A stretch of DNA of 33,128 nucleotides from assembly GCA_000231825.2 (NCBI GenBank), contig JH720349.1, forward strand, positions 547,727 through 580,854. The letters run 5' to 3'. The notes under the pieces are model-generated. The model made no database searches and had not been told where the DNA came from. It worked only from the letters and a program-made list of their open reading frames with translations. This DNA comes from Tetrahymena elliotti 4EA. Lineage: Eukaryota > Ciliophora > Oligohymenophorea > Hymenostomatida > Tetrahymenidae. Each line of letters begins with the position of its first letter. The stretch's first letter is position 1. Shown piece by piece: positions 12,760 through 24,061 of the stretch. Made by a program: the position numbers and the translations under genes.

Positions 12760-13867
12760 CTCTACTAGTTTTACTTTACTTTTTTATCTAATTTTCTATT
12801 TTTAATTTATTTATTAAAAGCATATTATTTAAATTTAATTAATCTTTTTAACCAATAAAAAACCTCATAAAACAGAAGGGAATTTATCAAAATGTTAAGA
12901 TTAGATAACGGCTTATTATAATAAACACAAATTTCTAAATAGAATTTTAAAACCTCTAAAATAAATAAAAAAAATAATTACAGACATGAATTATTTCATC
13001 TAATAATAAAGAAAAAAATTTCAACACTGATCAACTTTTATGTTATTTTTTTACATAAAATTTTTTATTAAGAATCAAACACAAATAAAAAGGAAAATAC
13101 AAAAAAATTGTGGCTGAAAATAAAAGCTTAAATAGGTAATCTCAAGGAACGTTATAAAAATATATTCATTAAGTCAAGGACATCTTAAAGCTTTTCAATG
13201 TAATCTTATGATAAAAGTTAATGAATCTATCTCAAATAGTAAAATTATATAATATTAAAAAGGTAAATTGTAAATATTTTAGAAAAATTTTTTAATATCT
13301 ACAGAAATAGAAGTACTTCAGTAAAATCTCTAAAATATTTTTAATTTTGCATTAACATTTATTTATTTATTTTTAAATGTTCAGATATGAAATTTAATAT
13401 TAATTAATTAGAAAGAAATATGAAAAGTTAGATTTATTTTTTTAAACAAAGTTTTTGCAAATTTGATTACAAAATAAATTAATCTGATAATTAATAATGA
13501 GATTCATACTGCTACTGATTTGCAAAAAGTAGGAAAAAATCAAGTATTTTTAATTAAAAAATTCAAAATCAATGTAAGTTTGATTACAGCATTTAATTTG
13601 AAATTAATTTTAGTAATGATTTTTCACTCTCTCTATTTAATACTGTCATTTCTATGTGCAAGTGTGTGAATTTTTCATCGAGTGTGGGCTTTAATAAATT
13701 TTTTTTTAAACCATAATATAATTTGAATTATTTAAATAAAACTGGAAAATTTAGTGATGAATTATTTACAATAAATAATAAAAAATACAAACTTATTAAT
13801 ATTTAATAAATATTAATAGAATTAAGTATTCACTTTTCAGAATTTATAAGGAGAATAAATAATGATA
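12760..13867. other. Intergenic region between membrane gene A and the RAP gene
   Basis: This holds the promoter side of membrane gene A and the 3' flank of the RAP gene. A plus-strand frame of 110 codons (12892-13224) is open under code 6 but is not called (see rejected items). A patch of mixed composition at about 13640-13695 has no coding frame or fold I trust. The rest is AT-rich. Confidence 0.5.
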
Positions 13868-15826
13868 TCAATGGTTTTATATTAAATTATTACTTTTAAA
13901 AGCTTAAGTTATGAATTCTTCAAACTTTTGAGAGTCATTTATAATAGGTAAATATTAGTTTGAGTCAAAAATAATAACTTTGTAGTTTTGCAATTTAAAG
14001 TAGAATAGTTTTTAAAGATAGTTTTATCTTATTTAAGATTTAGTTTATTAGTTATGATGAACATCTCCATTGACTTCTATAATAGTATTTTGACCTACTA
14101 AAAAATCTACAAAATAGGTTGAGTCTATTAAAGCTCCTCTTTGAATTTTTTCTTGAATAAGATTTTATTTTTAAAGTTTTTCAAAAATAGACATGAACTT
14201 ATCCTCTGTTTTTGAAGCCTTTTCATTGACAATAGCATATTTTTTATATTATGATTTTAATTCATTCAAAAAGGAGGACTACACTTACTTTGAATTGATT
14301 TACTAAGAGTTAATTAAATAAATTAAATTTAAATATAATGAACATTATTGTTTATCAGAAATAGGTTGCTTTGTTAATGAAATTCTTGAAATGAGCATTT
14401 TTATTGCTAAATTTAAATCAATTAAATTTTCACAATAATTCAATTTAAGATTGCTATTTTCACTAAAGACAAATTCTATATTTTTATTCATTTAATATCC
14501 TATAAAACTTTGTATAAGAGATAGTAGATGTCTTATCTATAGACATTAAATATCTTAACTTAAGCTCTTAAAAAGATTTTAGTAAAGTTCATCATTTTCC
14601 TCACTGAAATTTCTTATAAGAATCCACAAGATATCAACTTTAGCTTAAGAGCTAATCTAAGTATTTTATTCTTCTATTTCTTCTTAAAAAATCAAGCTAG
14701 GACATTATTTCTCTTCACTTCCCTATATAAACTTTATAAGTTCTAAATTAAGTTTTATATAAGAGTAGCTAGTTTTTTTGTTAAGATTTTATTATTGTTC
14801 ATTTTGGATTTGATTTTCATTAATCTTATAGTGATTTCTTATTTTTTATAAAAAAGTATTATAGATTTTTTCATCAACATGAACGTTTTTAGAGGTAGTA
14901 TTGATAAATAGTTGAATAAGCTACTATAAATTCAAATGTTCTAAATCAAAAGAATCATAAATCTGTTTTAATAAATCACTTCTTTAAAACTTTCCTATGT
15001 AAACCAATTCAGAAATTAAGTCTAATAATTATTCATTGTTATAATTAGCCTTTAAAGTATTTTCAATTATGACCTCATAAAATAGCTTATCTGAATCAAC
15101 CTAATTCTGCATTTAATGCTATTTTCTGAATTACTATTCTAATTTTAATTATTACTCATGAGTCTTTAAAAAAAAATTATTTTCTTTATCAAATAGCTTG
15201 AATTATTTTTTTATTAAAGAATAATAAATAATAAGCAATTAGCAAGCAGTATAAGGAGATAATTAAATATACTCATTAGATTTCTATAAAATATTATCAA
15301 TATGCTTCATTAACTCTGATTCGCATCTTTTATCACTCAAACAAAATAAGGTGCTTTTGACAAGAAAAATATATTCTTTGTTGCTTATATTATTCTATTA
15401 AAGCTTTTAGCTAATATAGTTAACTAAGTCATTCTAGCTAAGCTTGAAAGTAGAATGATCTAGTAATATTAAGTTAATTATATCTATTGGATTATATTTA
15501 TCTAAATCTCTCATTAAATTTGAACTAGATTATTATAAAATTCTTTAGACCTCTATGCCTTTCAATTCTTATATTCTTCCTCCTGTGAGCATACTTTTTC
15601 TTTTTACTATCATGTACTTCTCTAAATCATTATACTCTTTTGTTATATTTTATGGTTTTATTTATTTACCCTACACAAACTATGATAACTACATTTTAGT
15701 AACATTAATTGTCTAATAAGATTGCTAGTTTGTAGAAAAAACATTTTTAATATTTTAGATCAAACCTGTAGTATTATTTAAGAACTTGGCATATCCAAAT
15801 TTTTGAAATATTAAAATGTGATTCAT
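13868..15826 (-). CDS. RAP-domain protein, probable organellar RNA-binding protein
   Basis: A single exon encodes 652 residues. The C-terminus holds a RAP domain (about 567-625): IDSTYFVDFLVGQNTIIEVN and GDVHHNQ, then YLQKLFYFKLQNYKVIIFDS. This carries the acidic and hydrophobic pattern (IDF..IEVNG..H......K...L...GYKVI) of the family. The preceding 500 residues are rich in Leu, Gln, Asn and Ile and helix-like, as in the helical repeats that accompany RAP domains. Most characterised RAP proteins act on mitochondrial or plastid RNA, so mitochondrial RNA processing or ribosome biogenesis is the likely role by family. The N-terminus (MNHILIFQKFGYAKFLNN) is free of acidic residues and may be a presequence. 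The start is the ATG at 15826; the frame stays open upstream, so a longer N-terminus is possible. Confidence 0.85.
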
Positions 15827-16213
15827 TCTATTTTATCTACTTATCCTGTTATTTGATTTATACCCTACCTTTTACTTAATTAGAAATTAGAAAATATCTT
15901 TGAGAAATATCAAAAATTATTGAAATTCTGAACATTTAGTAGAAATTATTAATTTATAGATTGATTCTAGATGAAATTAAAAATTGCAAACATTAAACAT
16001 AAATGTAAATTTTTTTACTAAAACTAGCTATTTTGAAGGAAATTTATTGAATTTTACAATTCAAGTAAAAAAAAACCAAAATTGTTTAAATGATTAATGA
16101 TACATCTTTAAATTAGAAATTGATTTTATGATTTGAAATAGATATGATAATGAATTTGTCTACAAAGTTTTATTTATTAATTTGATTATTTTTTTTGAAA
16201 TAACAATTTAAAG
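15827..16213. other. Spacer between the RAP and NDC80 genes
   Basis: A 387-bp AT-rich spacer holds the 5' flank of the RAP gene and the 3' flank of NDC80. I see no further feature in it. Confidence 0.6.
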
Positions 16214-18357
16214 TCAAGATTTATTAATAGTAAAAGGTTTTTTGTTAAGTGCCTAGTAATATGTGTGGAGTTATTGGAATTTATTAGTAATTTATTGTTT
16301 AACTTAGTTTATTTTTATGAATTAATTTTCTAAAATTTAAATTGATTCTTCTTTTTCTTTTTAAAGTAGCTTTTTGCGAACTTCAATTTAGTTCATGAAG
16401 TTAGTAAGGTCATTTTCTAAACTGAATTGCTTCTGTTTTTATTAATTTATTTATTATTTTATGTTAGAGTTTGCTTAGAGCTATTCTTCTGATTTATGCT
16501 TGAAATTAACTTACCTATCTTAAATTATTTATAGTAACTACTTCAACTCTTCCTATTTTTATTAAGTTTTAATGTTTAGCTAGTTTATTTTAATATCAAG
16601 CTCATTTATATTTGTCTTTTTCTCTTCTATTTGTCTATTTATCTACTTAATGGACTCCTCTTACTTTACAAAAGAGACCTAATAATCTTATAATTTTGAT
16701 TTCAATTATTCTGATACCATTTTAAGATCTATATTTATCATAGATTTTACTATAACTTTACTCATATTTTTTGAATTTGTAAAAGTTTCTAATCCCTATT
16801 TTAATTCTTCATTTTTTATTTGAAGTCCTTTAGTTAAAATGTCTAAATTATCTGCTCTTATTCTCTCTTCATTTATAAAAGCTTCTATTCCCTAACATTA
16901 AATAAATAACTCATTAGAAGTATTTAATATCCTATTGTAATCACTAATAAGTTAATGAATCTCATTAATTTATGCCTCATTTTATGTATAACTTACTGAT
17001 CTTTAATCATTGCATTAACTAATTTGCAAATCAATTTAAGCTTTTTACTTTTTTAATCTCTCAATTTCTTTTAATTTTTTCTCTGCTTCAACAACACTGT
17101 ATTCTTGATCAGATATTTATTTTTATATATTAGCCTTTTCTTGTTCTAATTCTTTTTTGATTTTAAAAATAAATATTTTCATTTAATTTAAAATAAATTT
17201 TACCATGAATTGCAATCATTTTTTCATTGAAAATAATATGAAAGTGTTCAATATCTTTTTGATCATTTTCAATTTCTGAAGTGAGTTGGTAAATAAGTTC
17301 TTACTCCATATTAATAACATCTTATTGTTATTCAATCTTATTTCCTACTTCTGATAAATCAGGTTATTTTAAGCATAGATTTTTGTTTGCTAATTGCAGA
17401 GTTTCTATTTTTAGTTCCAATTCTTTTATTACCTATTAGAGATAGATATTTTTTTATTTGAGTAAATCTGCTATATCCTTAGCTTCCTTTTCATCTTCAT
17501 TAGTTCCTAGCAAAATATTTTGATTTTGCTAAGGATTCTTTTTAGAGCTATTATGCTTTGAGAAATTAACTCCTTTCTAAAAATCAAAATCTTTTCTCTT
17601 AAAAGATTATGCAATATATTGATTAAGTATCTCCATGTCATTCTAATTCAATTAAACAATATCTTAAAAATACAAACAAAGCTAGAAAAATCCAATTTAC
17701 TCTTTGTGTTTAGCTCTATGAATTTTATAATATTGATCTTTAGTTTTCTAAATTACTTTCAGACATAGATTTAACTTCTTTAGACATTAAATATAGCCAA
17801 AACAGAAGGTTTTATGTTTACTTTATAGTATGGGGAGCTCCAATAGTACTAAGAATATTTTTATTTAACTGAAAAGGGCAGTTCCAAAACTTCATCAATT
17901 AAGGAATCTCATCAACAGTGATAGCTTTGGAATTTATTTGAGGATCAATAATTCTAAGAAAGCCCCAAAATATTTCAAAAAATATTTTTTAAGTAGGATT
18001 TTTTAATTATTGCTCAGTGATTGGAGAATCCTAATAAATGTTTAAGTTTATGAATGAAAGTAACTCTTGCAGAATAAATATATTCTTTTCATTTAAATTA
18101 GATTTGAAGTTTCCATCCTTTTTATATGTATTTTATAACACCGTATTTCTAATAGGTTATTATAAATTAGTCATTCTAATAGATGAAAAGTTCATAGACT
18201 GATTCAGCCTATCGCTGGTATTGTTTGCATTATAGTTACCTTCTTTAAAAACAGAATTAGAATTATTATTTGGATAATTTTGCTAACTCTATGATGCCTT
18301 GCTAGAACCAGAATCACTCGTATCATTAGGCCCTCTAAAAAACTCAGTATGTCTCAT
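16214..18357 (-). CDS. NDC80: Kinetochore protein NDC80 (HEC1)
   Basis: Exons 17701-18357, 17204-17642 and 16214-17145, with two 58-nt introns (phases 0 and 1), give 675 residues; human NDC80 has 642. After a basic Ser/Asn-rich tail of about 80 residues comes the calponin-homology domain. It includes FWNCPFQLNKNILSTIGAPH (157-176), which aligns with human [20 protein letters not shown], followed by FWLYLM. The helix MEILNQYIAQSFKRKDFDF right after the first intron matches the next conserved block. Residues from about 250 to the end form a long coiled coil rich in Gln, Glu and Lys. NDC80 pairs with NUF2 and couples kinetochores to spindle microtubules. In ciliates it is expected to act in the mitotic micronucleus. 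Without the first intron the frame ends at TGA inside the domain. Confidence 0.92.
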
Positions 18358-18953
18358 AAAAAATAATTAGTGAATGAACAATATTAATAAATAAATTAAA
18401 TTGACTAAAAAAATTTTTGATAAATATAAAAAAAATAACAACTATATCTTAACCTATCTAGCTCAAAAACTTTATTAGTGATTTGATTTTTTTAATAATT
18501 TTACCGCAAAAATTTAATTTTAAAGAACTGCATAAATTTTGAAATCAAATATCATTCTTAATTAATTCTTTTGTTAATTACATTAAAAATCAATCTTTTT
18601 TTAAAATTCATTTTTAGCACATCATAAAACTCAAAAGCATATTATGTGAATTCATTTCAATTAATAACTAAATCTAAATCATTAAACTTTTTTTATTTGC
18701 ATTTTTAGCACAAAAAACTCAAATGCAAATTGCGAGTATTTTTTTAAAATTAAAACCTGAATATTTATTTAAAACATTTTAGAAATTTTTCAAAAATGTA
18801 TTTTGAGAGCTGAAATTTTAAGCATTAAATATTTTAAACCAACAACAACAAATAGACTAATATGATTTACATGAATTTGTTAAAATATTTAATTATTTTA
18901 ATTATTATTTTTATAAATTTTAAAGGGTTTTTTTAGATCTTTGAATTAAAATG
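18358..18953. other. Spacer upstream of NDC80 with short direct and inverted repeats
   Basis: AT-rich spacer. CATTTTTAGCACA...AACTCAAA.GCA occurs twice (about 18609-18639 and 18700-18727). The second copy is framed by a perfect 9-bp inverted repeat, TTTGCATTT (18696-18704) / AAATGCAAA (18721-18729), so it can fold as a hairpin with a 16-nt loop. No coding frame was found. Confidence 0.55.
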
Positions 18954-19816
18954 TCAACAATCTTCGTCTTCATCTTTAATTCTATTGTTTGATTTAAAAA
19001 TATAATAATAGCTTTAATTTTTCAAGAGAAATTGTTTACACTTCTTTTTTTATGAATACTCCTTCATTATAATGTGCCTTTCTTTTTTTCTAGAATTCTT
19101 CCTCTATTTTTTTTATAAAATATATTTTTATTTCTTTTTCTATTAATCAATTAAATTTTACTCTTTTTCCTCTTAATTTCATCTTCTTCATCAGAGTCTA
19201 AAGCCATTTCTTTTCTCCTAAAGATTTAATATTAATTTAATTCTATTAGCTATTATATTTTATAAAGTATTTAATTACTCTCTGTCTAAATCATCTTTTA
19301 GAATTTCATTTAGTTTAGCTAAATCTAGTTTTCCTTATTCCTGTATTATTTATTTTAAATGTGAAGCATTTATAAATTGAGCATGAAGCAATTAAACTGC
19401 ATACCTTTTAATGTTGCTTATTAATTTATGCTAATTTTAATTCATCTACTTCATGATCATGATGCTCATTCTCATCCTAATTGATTACCAAAATTAAAGT
19501 AAAAATCCTTTTCAACAGCTTTGAAATATTATATAATACGAATTCATTGTTATAAGGTGTTTTTGGTTCTGTTATCTTCATTGTTTTACCTCTTTCCTTA
19601 TCATGTTCCCTAATATATAATATTATTCTTTTCTTTTAAATTCATTAATTGCTTTTTATCTATTACTCAATTGTTTTTTCATCCCATGTCAAATCTTTTT
19701 TTCTTTTATAAAACAAATTTAAGAAATCTATTATAATACAAGATTTAATATAGTTACTCTAAGGTTCTCTTTTTAGTGAGAATTCCTTTTTTGACTTGGT
19801 GCTCTTCTTTATTCAT
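18954..19816 (-). CDS. PPP1R2: Protein phosphatase inhibitor 2 (IPP-2)
   Basis: Eight small exons (19758-19816, 19667-19702, 19540-19609, 19405-19476, 19279-19340, 19162-19217, 19040-19103, 18954-18981) separated by seven introns of 55-64 nt encode 148 residues. All three inhibitor-2 signatures are present in order: VKKGILTKK (8-16, the KGILK motif), TWDE (25-28) with KITEPKTPY (43-51, equivalent to the GSK3-site EPSTPY), and KKRKAHYNEG (124-133, the KLHYNEG segment that docks on PP1), with an acidic end KDEDEDC. Inhibitor 2 binds and restrains the PP1 catalytic subunit and is regulated by phosphorylation at the TP site (T49 here). Each splice phase is consistent, and every motif is recovered only when the introns are removed. 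About half of the locus is intron. Confidence 0.92.
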
Positions 19817-20409
19817 TTGAATTTGCTAATTTTTAGATTCTGCTTTTGTGTTTTGAAAATATTGAATTATTTCTGATAATTATCTTTTGAATAAAAAAAA
19901 AGAACCTTTTAAATCAAATTTCTACAAATAGATTATTAAAAGAATTATAAAATGTTTAATATTAAAACTTAAAAATAGAAACAAAATTTTTGTAAATTAT
20001 TTCATAAAACAATTTAATTGTGTATTATTTAACTTAAATGAATTGATCAATTGTGTATAAGATTATGTCTAACAAATAAACCCTATCTAAATTAACAAAA
20101 ACTTTTCATTTTTTCAAACATTTGTTTAATATATTAGAATTTATCTTGGAAATATTTAGTTAATTTTTAATTGGTTCTATTTTTATTCGTAATCTCAATC
20201 TTAATTATTAATATTTTTCTATCTTCATAAACAAAATTTACATTTTTAATCAAATTTAAATGTTATTATTATCATTTAAAAAGAAGACTAAAAAATAATT
20301 AAATCAAGCTAATTTAGATACATTTATACATTCATTATTTTTGTAGATTAATGAATTATATGAAATATAATCTAACAAAACTATTGTCTATTTATTAATC
20401 TTAGTATCT

Positions 20410-20761
20410 TCAAATCACTTTTTGATAATTTTCATATAATCTCAAAAAAAATATTAATTTCTATAGAATAGCATACATGACTTACTAACAATTAATCAAG
20501 CGCTCTTTTTGGAACAAAATATTTAAATGGTTATTAATAGACCATTCAAGTTGGTTTTTAAAGAAAATCTATAATATCTTTAATAGTTTACTTATTTCTA
20601 TGTAATCAAGTAGCAGAACTTCTAGAATATCTCCAATTATTCTGTAAACGATTACTAATAGAATCTTTAAGTTGTTCTTTAAACAAAATCAATAAAATCT
20701 TAAATAATTTATTAATTTCTATGTAATTATTTACTTGAGTTTCTAACAAAGAGTCAAACAT
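20410..20761 (-). pseudogene. Decayed ORF built from a 121-bp tandem duplication
   Basis: A minus-strand ATG at 20761 opens a 51-codon frame ending at TGA 20606-20608. It contains NNYIEINKLFKILLILFKEQL. A second copy, in the next frame, reads DYIEISKLLKILQIFFKNQL and stays open to TGA 20410-20412. The DNA copies are offset by 121 bp (ATTTCTATGTAAT at 20715-20727 and 20594-20606). Because 121 is not a multiple of three, the second copy is out of frame with the first. This looks like a broken gene fragment. I do not recognise a family. A hidden short intron could restore the frame but is not evident. Confidence 0.4.
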
Positions 20762-20852
20762 TATTTATTTTTTTATCATAAATTAAATAAACAAAAATAT
20801 GATGTCATAAGAAATTTTTTTATTTTAACCCTGATAGCATAGAAATATATTA

Positions 20853-20978
20853 CTGTTAATCCTCATTAATTTAAGTGTATTAAATTAAGGATAATTTTTT
20901 ATTAAAGTTGAGAAAATCAACTAAGGGTCATTGAGTCAAGGGAAAAAGGGGATGGCCTTAATTAATGGGGATATACAG
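20853..20978. mobile_element. MITE-like element with terminal inverted repeats and TA flanks
   Basis: The left end CTGTTAATCCTCATTAATT (20853-20871) and the right end AATTAATGGGGATATACAG (20960-20978) are inverted repeats matching at 16 of 19 positions. Both are flanked by TA (20851-20852, 20979-20980), the usual target duplication of Tc1/mariner-type transposons. The 126-bp body has no ORF. It contains a hairpin TTAATTTAA/TTAAATTAA (about 20868-20890), another hairpin AGTTGA/TCAACT and a GC-enriched block (GGGTCATTGAGTCAAGGG). The size and structure fit a non-autonomous element. Family assignment from the TA flank alone is tentative. Confidence 0.55.
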
Positions 20979-21086
20979 TATTAAAGGTAAAGATTTAATG
21001 AGAAATGCTAATGAACAAAAATTAAACAAATAATTATATCTAAATATATAAACAAACAAATAATTAATTGAAAATGTCTTGCTGAG

Positions 21087-24061
21087 TCAAAAATCGGTTT
21101 AAGAATGGTTTCCAATTGAAAATTTTTTTCTTTAAAATGATTGCATTTTTAGTTCAATATTTTATAAATTTTCTTTAAGGCTTTCGATGTTAGATGATTA
21201 ATTATAGGAACTTTCTTCTATAGTTTCATCTTTGAAATCATTTTTAACAGCTTAAGTAGTTGAGTGAGTGTCTATCTAATTGTTTTAGCTGATAAAAACA
21301 TCATTTATATTTGGTTTTATTTAATTTATCTGCAGGTAATTATTTTCTCTTGGGGAATTTAAGGTCATTTTTTAGGAAAGTTTCTATTAGGAATAATATT
21401 TTTATTCTTGTTAAATGATATCATCATCACTCTCTTCTCTTATTTATTCTTCAAATAGCTCTAATAAGTGAGGGTCAATAATTTTTAAGAGTTTTTTATC
21501 TTATTAAGTTTAAATATAATTTTATCTTGTTATTTATTAAAATGATTCATAAGCATCTTTGGCTCTTTCTATTTCAGTTCTATTATCTTCATAAAGGAAA
21601 TTAAATTTTTTAATATTATCTTAATTTTCAATATTTTGGTTTTCTTCTATGTAAATTTTGGGACGAGGTAGGTATTCAAATAATTTTATTTGTTGCTCAT
21701 CGAGAAGTAACATTTTCAGCTTATCTATTTCTGTTAATTTTTTTAATATGTAAACAATATCTAAATGGTGGTAGAGCATTTTAGCTCCAAAACCCATTTG
21801 CTTTTTTTTAATTTAAAGTGTTTTTGGAGGACATATAAAGTACCTCAAATACTCATAAAAAGTAATTTTTATTCTATTTGCGGTTACTTTAAAGAAATTT
21901 TAAAATTATCTATTGATGTCTTTTAAGATTGTTTTTAGCTGCTTATCTTGTTTTTTTTATTCCTTTATTTCTTTTTTACTTAAAGGGCTTTATGGATTCT
22001 AAGAATTATTGTTTACAGTTTATTTAGAGTTAGACTAGTCAGTCATAACAGATGGTATAAACTACTTTATCCTATTAAGAGAGCTTTGTTAATTCAATTG
22101 TAGATTTTATTTTTAGGTTGCAAATAGAGAGTTGATAGGCTAATGACTTAAGAAATAAGTTTAACTTTTTTTCTACTTTTATCTTTACTCAAATTAGTTA
22201 GGATTTTTCAACCTTTGTTAAATCGAAGATTTATCAATAACAGAATTGTTAGTTATTTGTAATTTTATTAATTTGCTCTCAGGAGATTATGTGTTATTGT
22301 TATATTAAGTCGTGTTTATTTAATTCGTTTGCTATTAAGTTTTTTATTAGATTGAGTATTACTGGCAAGAGTTGAACTCTTTGTCAAAAAGACTTTAATT
22401 TTAATTAATTTAATCGTTGTCTATTTTTAACGTATAAAGTTTTAAATCTTAAATCTCGATCCCGTTTTCAGTTTCTTTTTATTATGGTGATTTTAAAAAT
22501 TCTTGACCTAATGTAGCTTTTTTCTTTGGGGAATTCATGCTCAATCCATCAAAATTTGCTTAAGATTTCTACTTTTTTGATGCTTTTTAATTTCTAATAG
22601 AATTTTATGAGAATAATTAAATCGTTCCATTCAACTCTTTCAAAACTTGATTATTAAACACCTGGGATCTTACTTCTTTAACTACATTCTTTTAAACATC
22701 AGTCCCTTTATTCAGTTATATTGAATTTTTCTTTTAATCTTTTTATTTTTTATTTTCTTCATTATGAGCAGAATTTTCAAAAGAAAATATTTGATTCATC
22801 AATTTTCTATTTAGTTCAAATTAACTTATTGGAAATAATAATAAACATCCCAAGGCTACAAGCGCTTAGTAAATTCCACCAATCTAACTTATTCCTTGAC
22901 TTAAGGTTAAGTATTTTCTTTACCATTTATTCTGCTTCTTTTTCTCAAGTCTTAAAGATATTGAAAATATTAAACTATCATCCTCTTCTGCAATCAAACT
23001 CTATTCAGTTAAAATAAATTAATTATTAATATACAAAGTCTTCAATAAAAAAATAAAACCAAAATATAAATTATTGGATCATTTCTAACAAAATGAATAT
23101 GATAAATAAAATACTTGAAAATACTTCTTTAAATTCCATAAATATCCCAAAAAATAATAAATTTAATGAACCTTTATCAAAAATATTAACAGCTTTTTAA
23201 AACTCTAAATGACCCAAATTTTTTTTTTACTTGTTATTAATATTGAGAAAAACCTACTCCATCATGATGTATTTATTTTGATGTAATAACTCCTTCTTCA
23301 CTTGAAATTTCATTTTTAATCATGAAAACAGTAATTTCTTGCTTTAAAGACTAACTAGTTGTAAAATATAAGTCTCTTCCTATAGGCTTGATAGGTTGCT
23401 TATTTGAAGGATCAACTAACACATCTGTAAAATACATAGCAAATTTTGGTTATTTAAAATACTACTAGTAGTATTAAGGATCACTTATATTTTTACAGTG
23501 CGAGCCTACACATTTATAAATGTTAATTTAAATCTCAGCAAAATAGCTTAAATCAAAATCTCCTCCTATTTTAAGACCTTTCTAATTTCTTGAAATACAA
23601 TACAAGTCTTTATATGGTTATCTATAAAAATATTCTTAAGTTGATGGATTTTGAAAATTCTTATCTGTACATCTCTCAAGAGTAACATTTTAATATTGAT
23701 AGTTAGCTTGATTTGTTTAGTTATTTTTTATTGATATGGTTTAAGTTGCTTACAAATAATAAACAGATTCATCTATAAAGTGATGGAAATTTGAATCTTC
23801 CATTCCAATTGCAAATTCAAAGATATCTGAATCAAGTTCAAAAACTTGCACATCAGGTACATATTCCTAATTGTAAATAACTTCTGGATTTAGCCTTAAT
23901 ATTAATGTTTAAAAAATGCTGATTATCTAAATAAACATTGTAAAAAATATCAAAATTGTAGTCAATCCTCCACATGTCGTTTTATGCCTATCTACTCCAT
24001 TTAAGCGAAGCAGAATTTATTTGCCAAACATATCAAATTTTTTAAGGATTCTGAATTTCAT
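21087..24061 (-). CDS. Two-pass membrane protein of an unnamed ciliate family (member B)
   Basis: Exon 23231-24061, a 230-nt intron (23001-23230, phase 0) and exon 21087-23000 give 914 residues. The leader KKFDMFGKQILLRL (7-20) precedes TM1 (about 33-52). A roughly 265-residue loop has Cys and N-x-S/T sites (NNQT, NVT, NIS). TM2 (about 317-336) includes GIYQALVALGCLLLFPIS. A long Gln/Asn-rich cytosolic tail then carries FFKVTANRIKITFYEYLRYF and MLYHHLDIVYILKKLTEIDK (685-704), probably a folded domain. The architecture matches the gene at 10496-12759 almost residue for residue in spacing. An acceptor at about 23041 is an in-frame alternative that would add 13 codons. The family has no function I can name; a surface receptor- or adhesion-like role is only inference from topology. 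Confidence 0.8.

Larger units (their letters stand above)
19817..21086. other. Gene-poor region with a decayed repeat ORF and a MITE-like element
   Basis: AT-rich 1.27 kb between the 5' end of inhibitor 2 and the 3' end of membrane gene B. It contains the 121-bp duplicated ORF remnant (20410-20761) and the terminal-inverted-repeat element (20853-20978) described separately. Apart from these I see nothing. Confidence 0.6.

Noticed and set aside
12892..13224. Plus-strand open frame of 110 codons under code 6
   Set aside because: With only TGA as stop, frames of this size are expected by chance at this base composition. The product is Lys/Asn/Ile-rich with no motif. The last 40 codons look somewhat better, so expression data could revive it.
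19203..19405. A single long exon in the inhibitor-2 gene
   Set aside because: The unspliced frame is open for about 60 codons but does not connect in frame to the conserved KAHYNEG exon. Removing 19341-19404 and 19218-19278 joins all phases and gives the acidic segment expected in inhibitor 2.
22721..23017. Plus-strand ORF of 98 codons
   Set aside because: It is antisense to the TM2 region of membrane gene B, whose opposite frame aligns with its paralogue.
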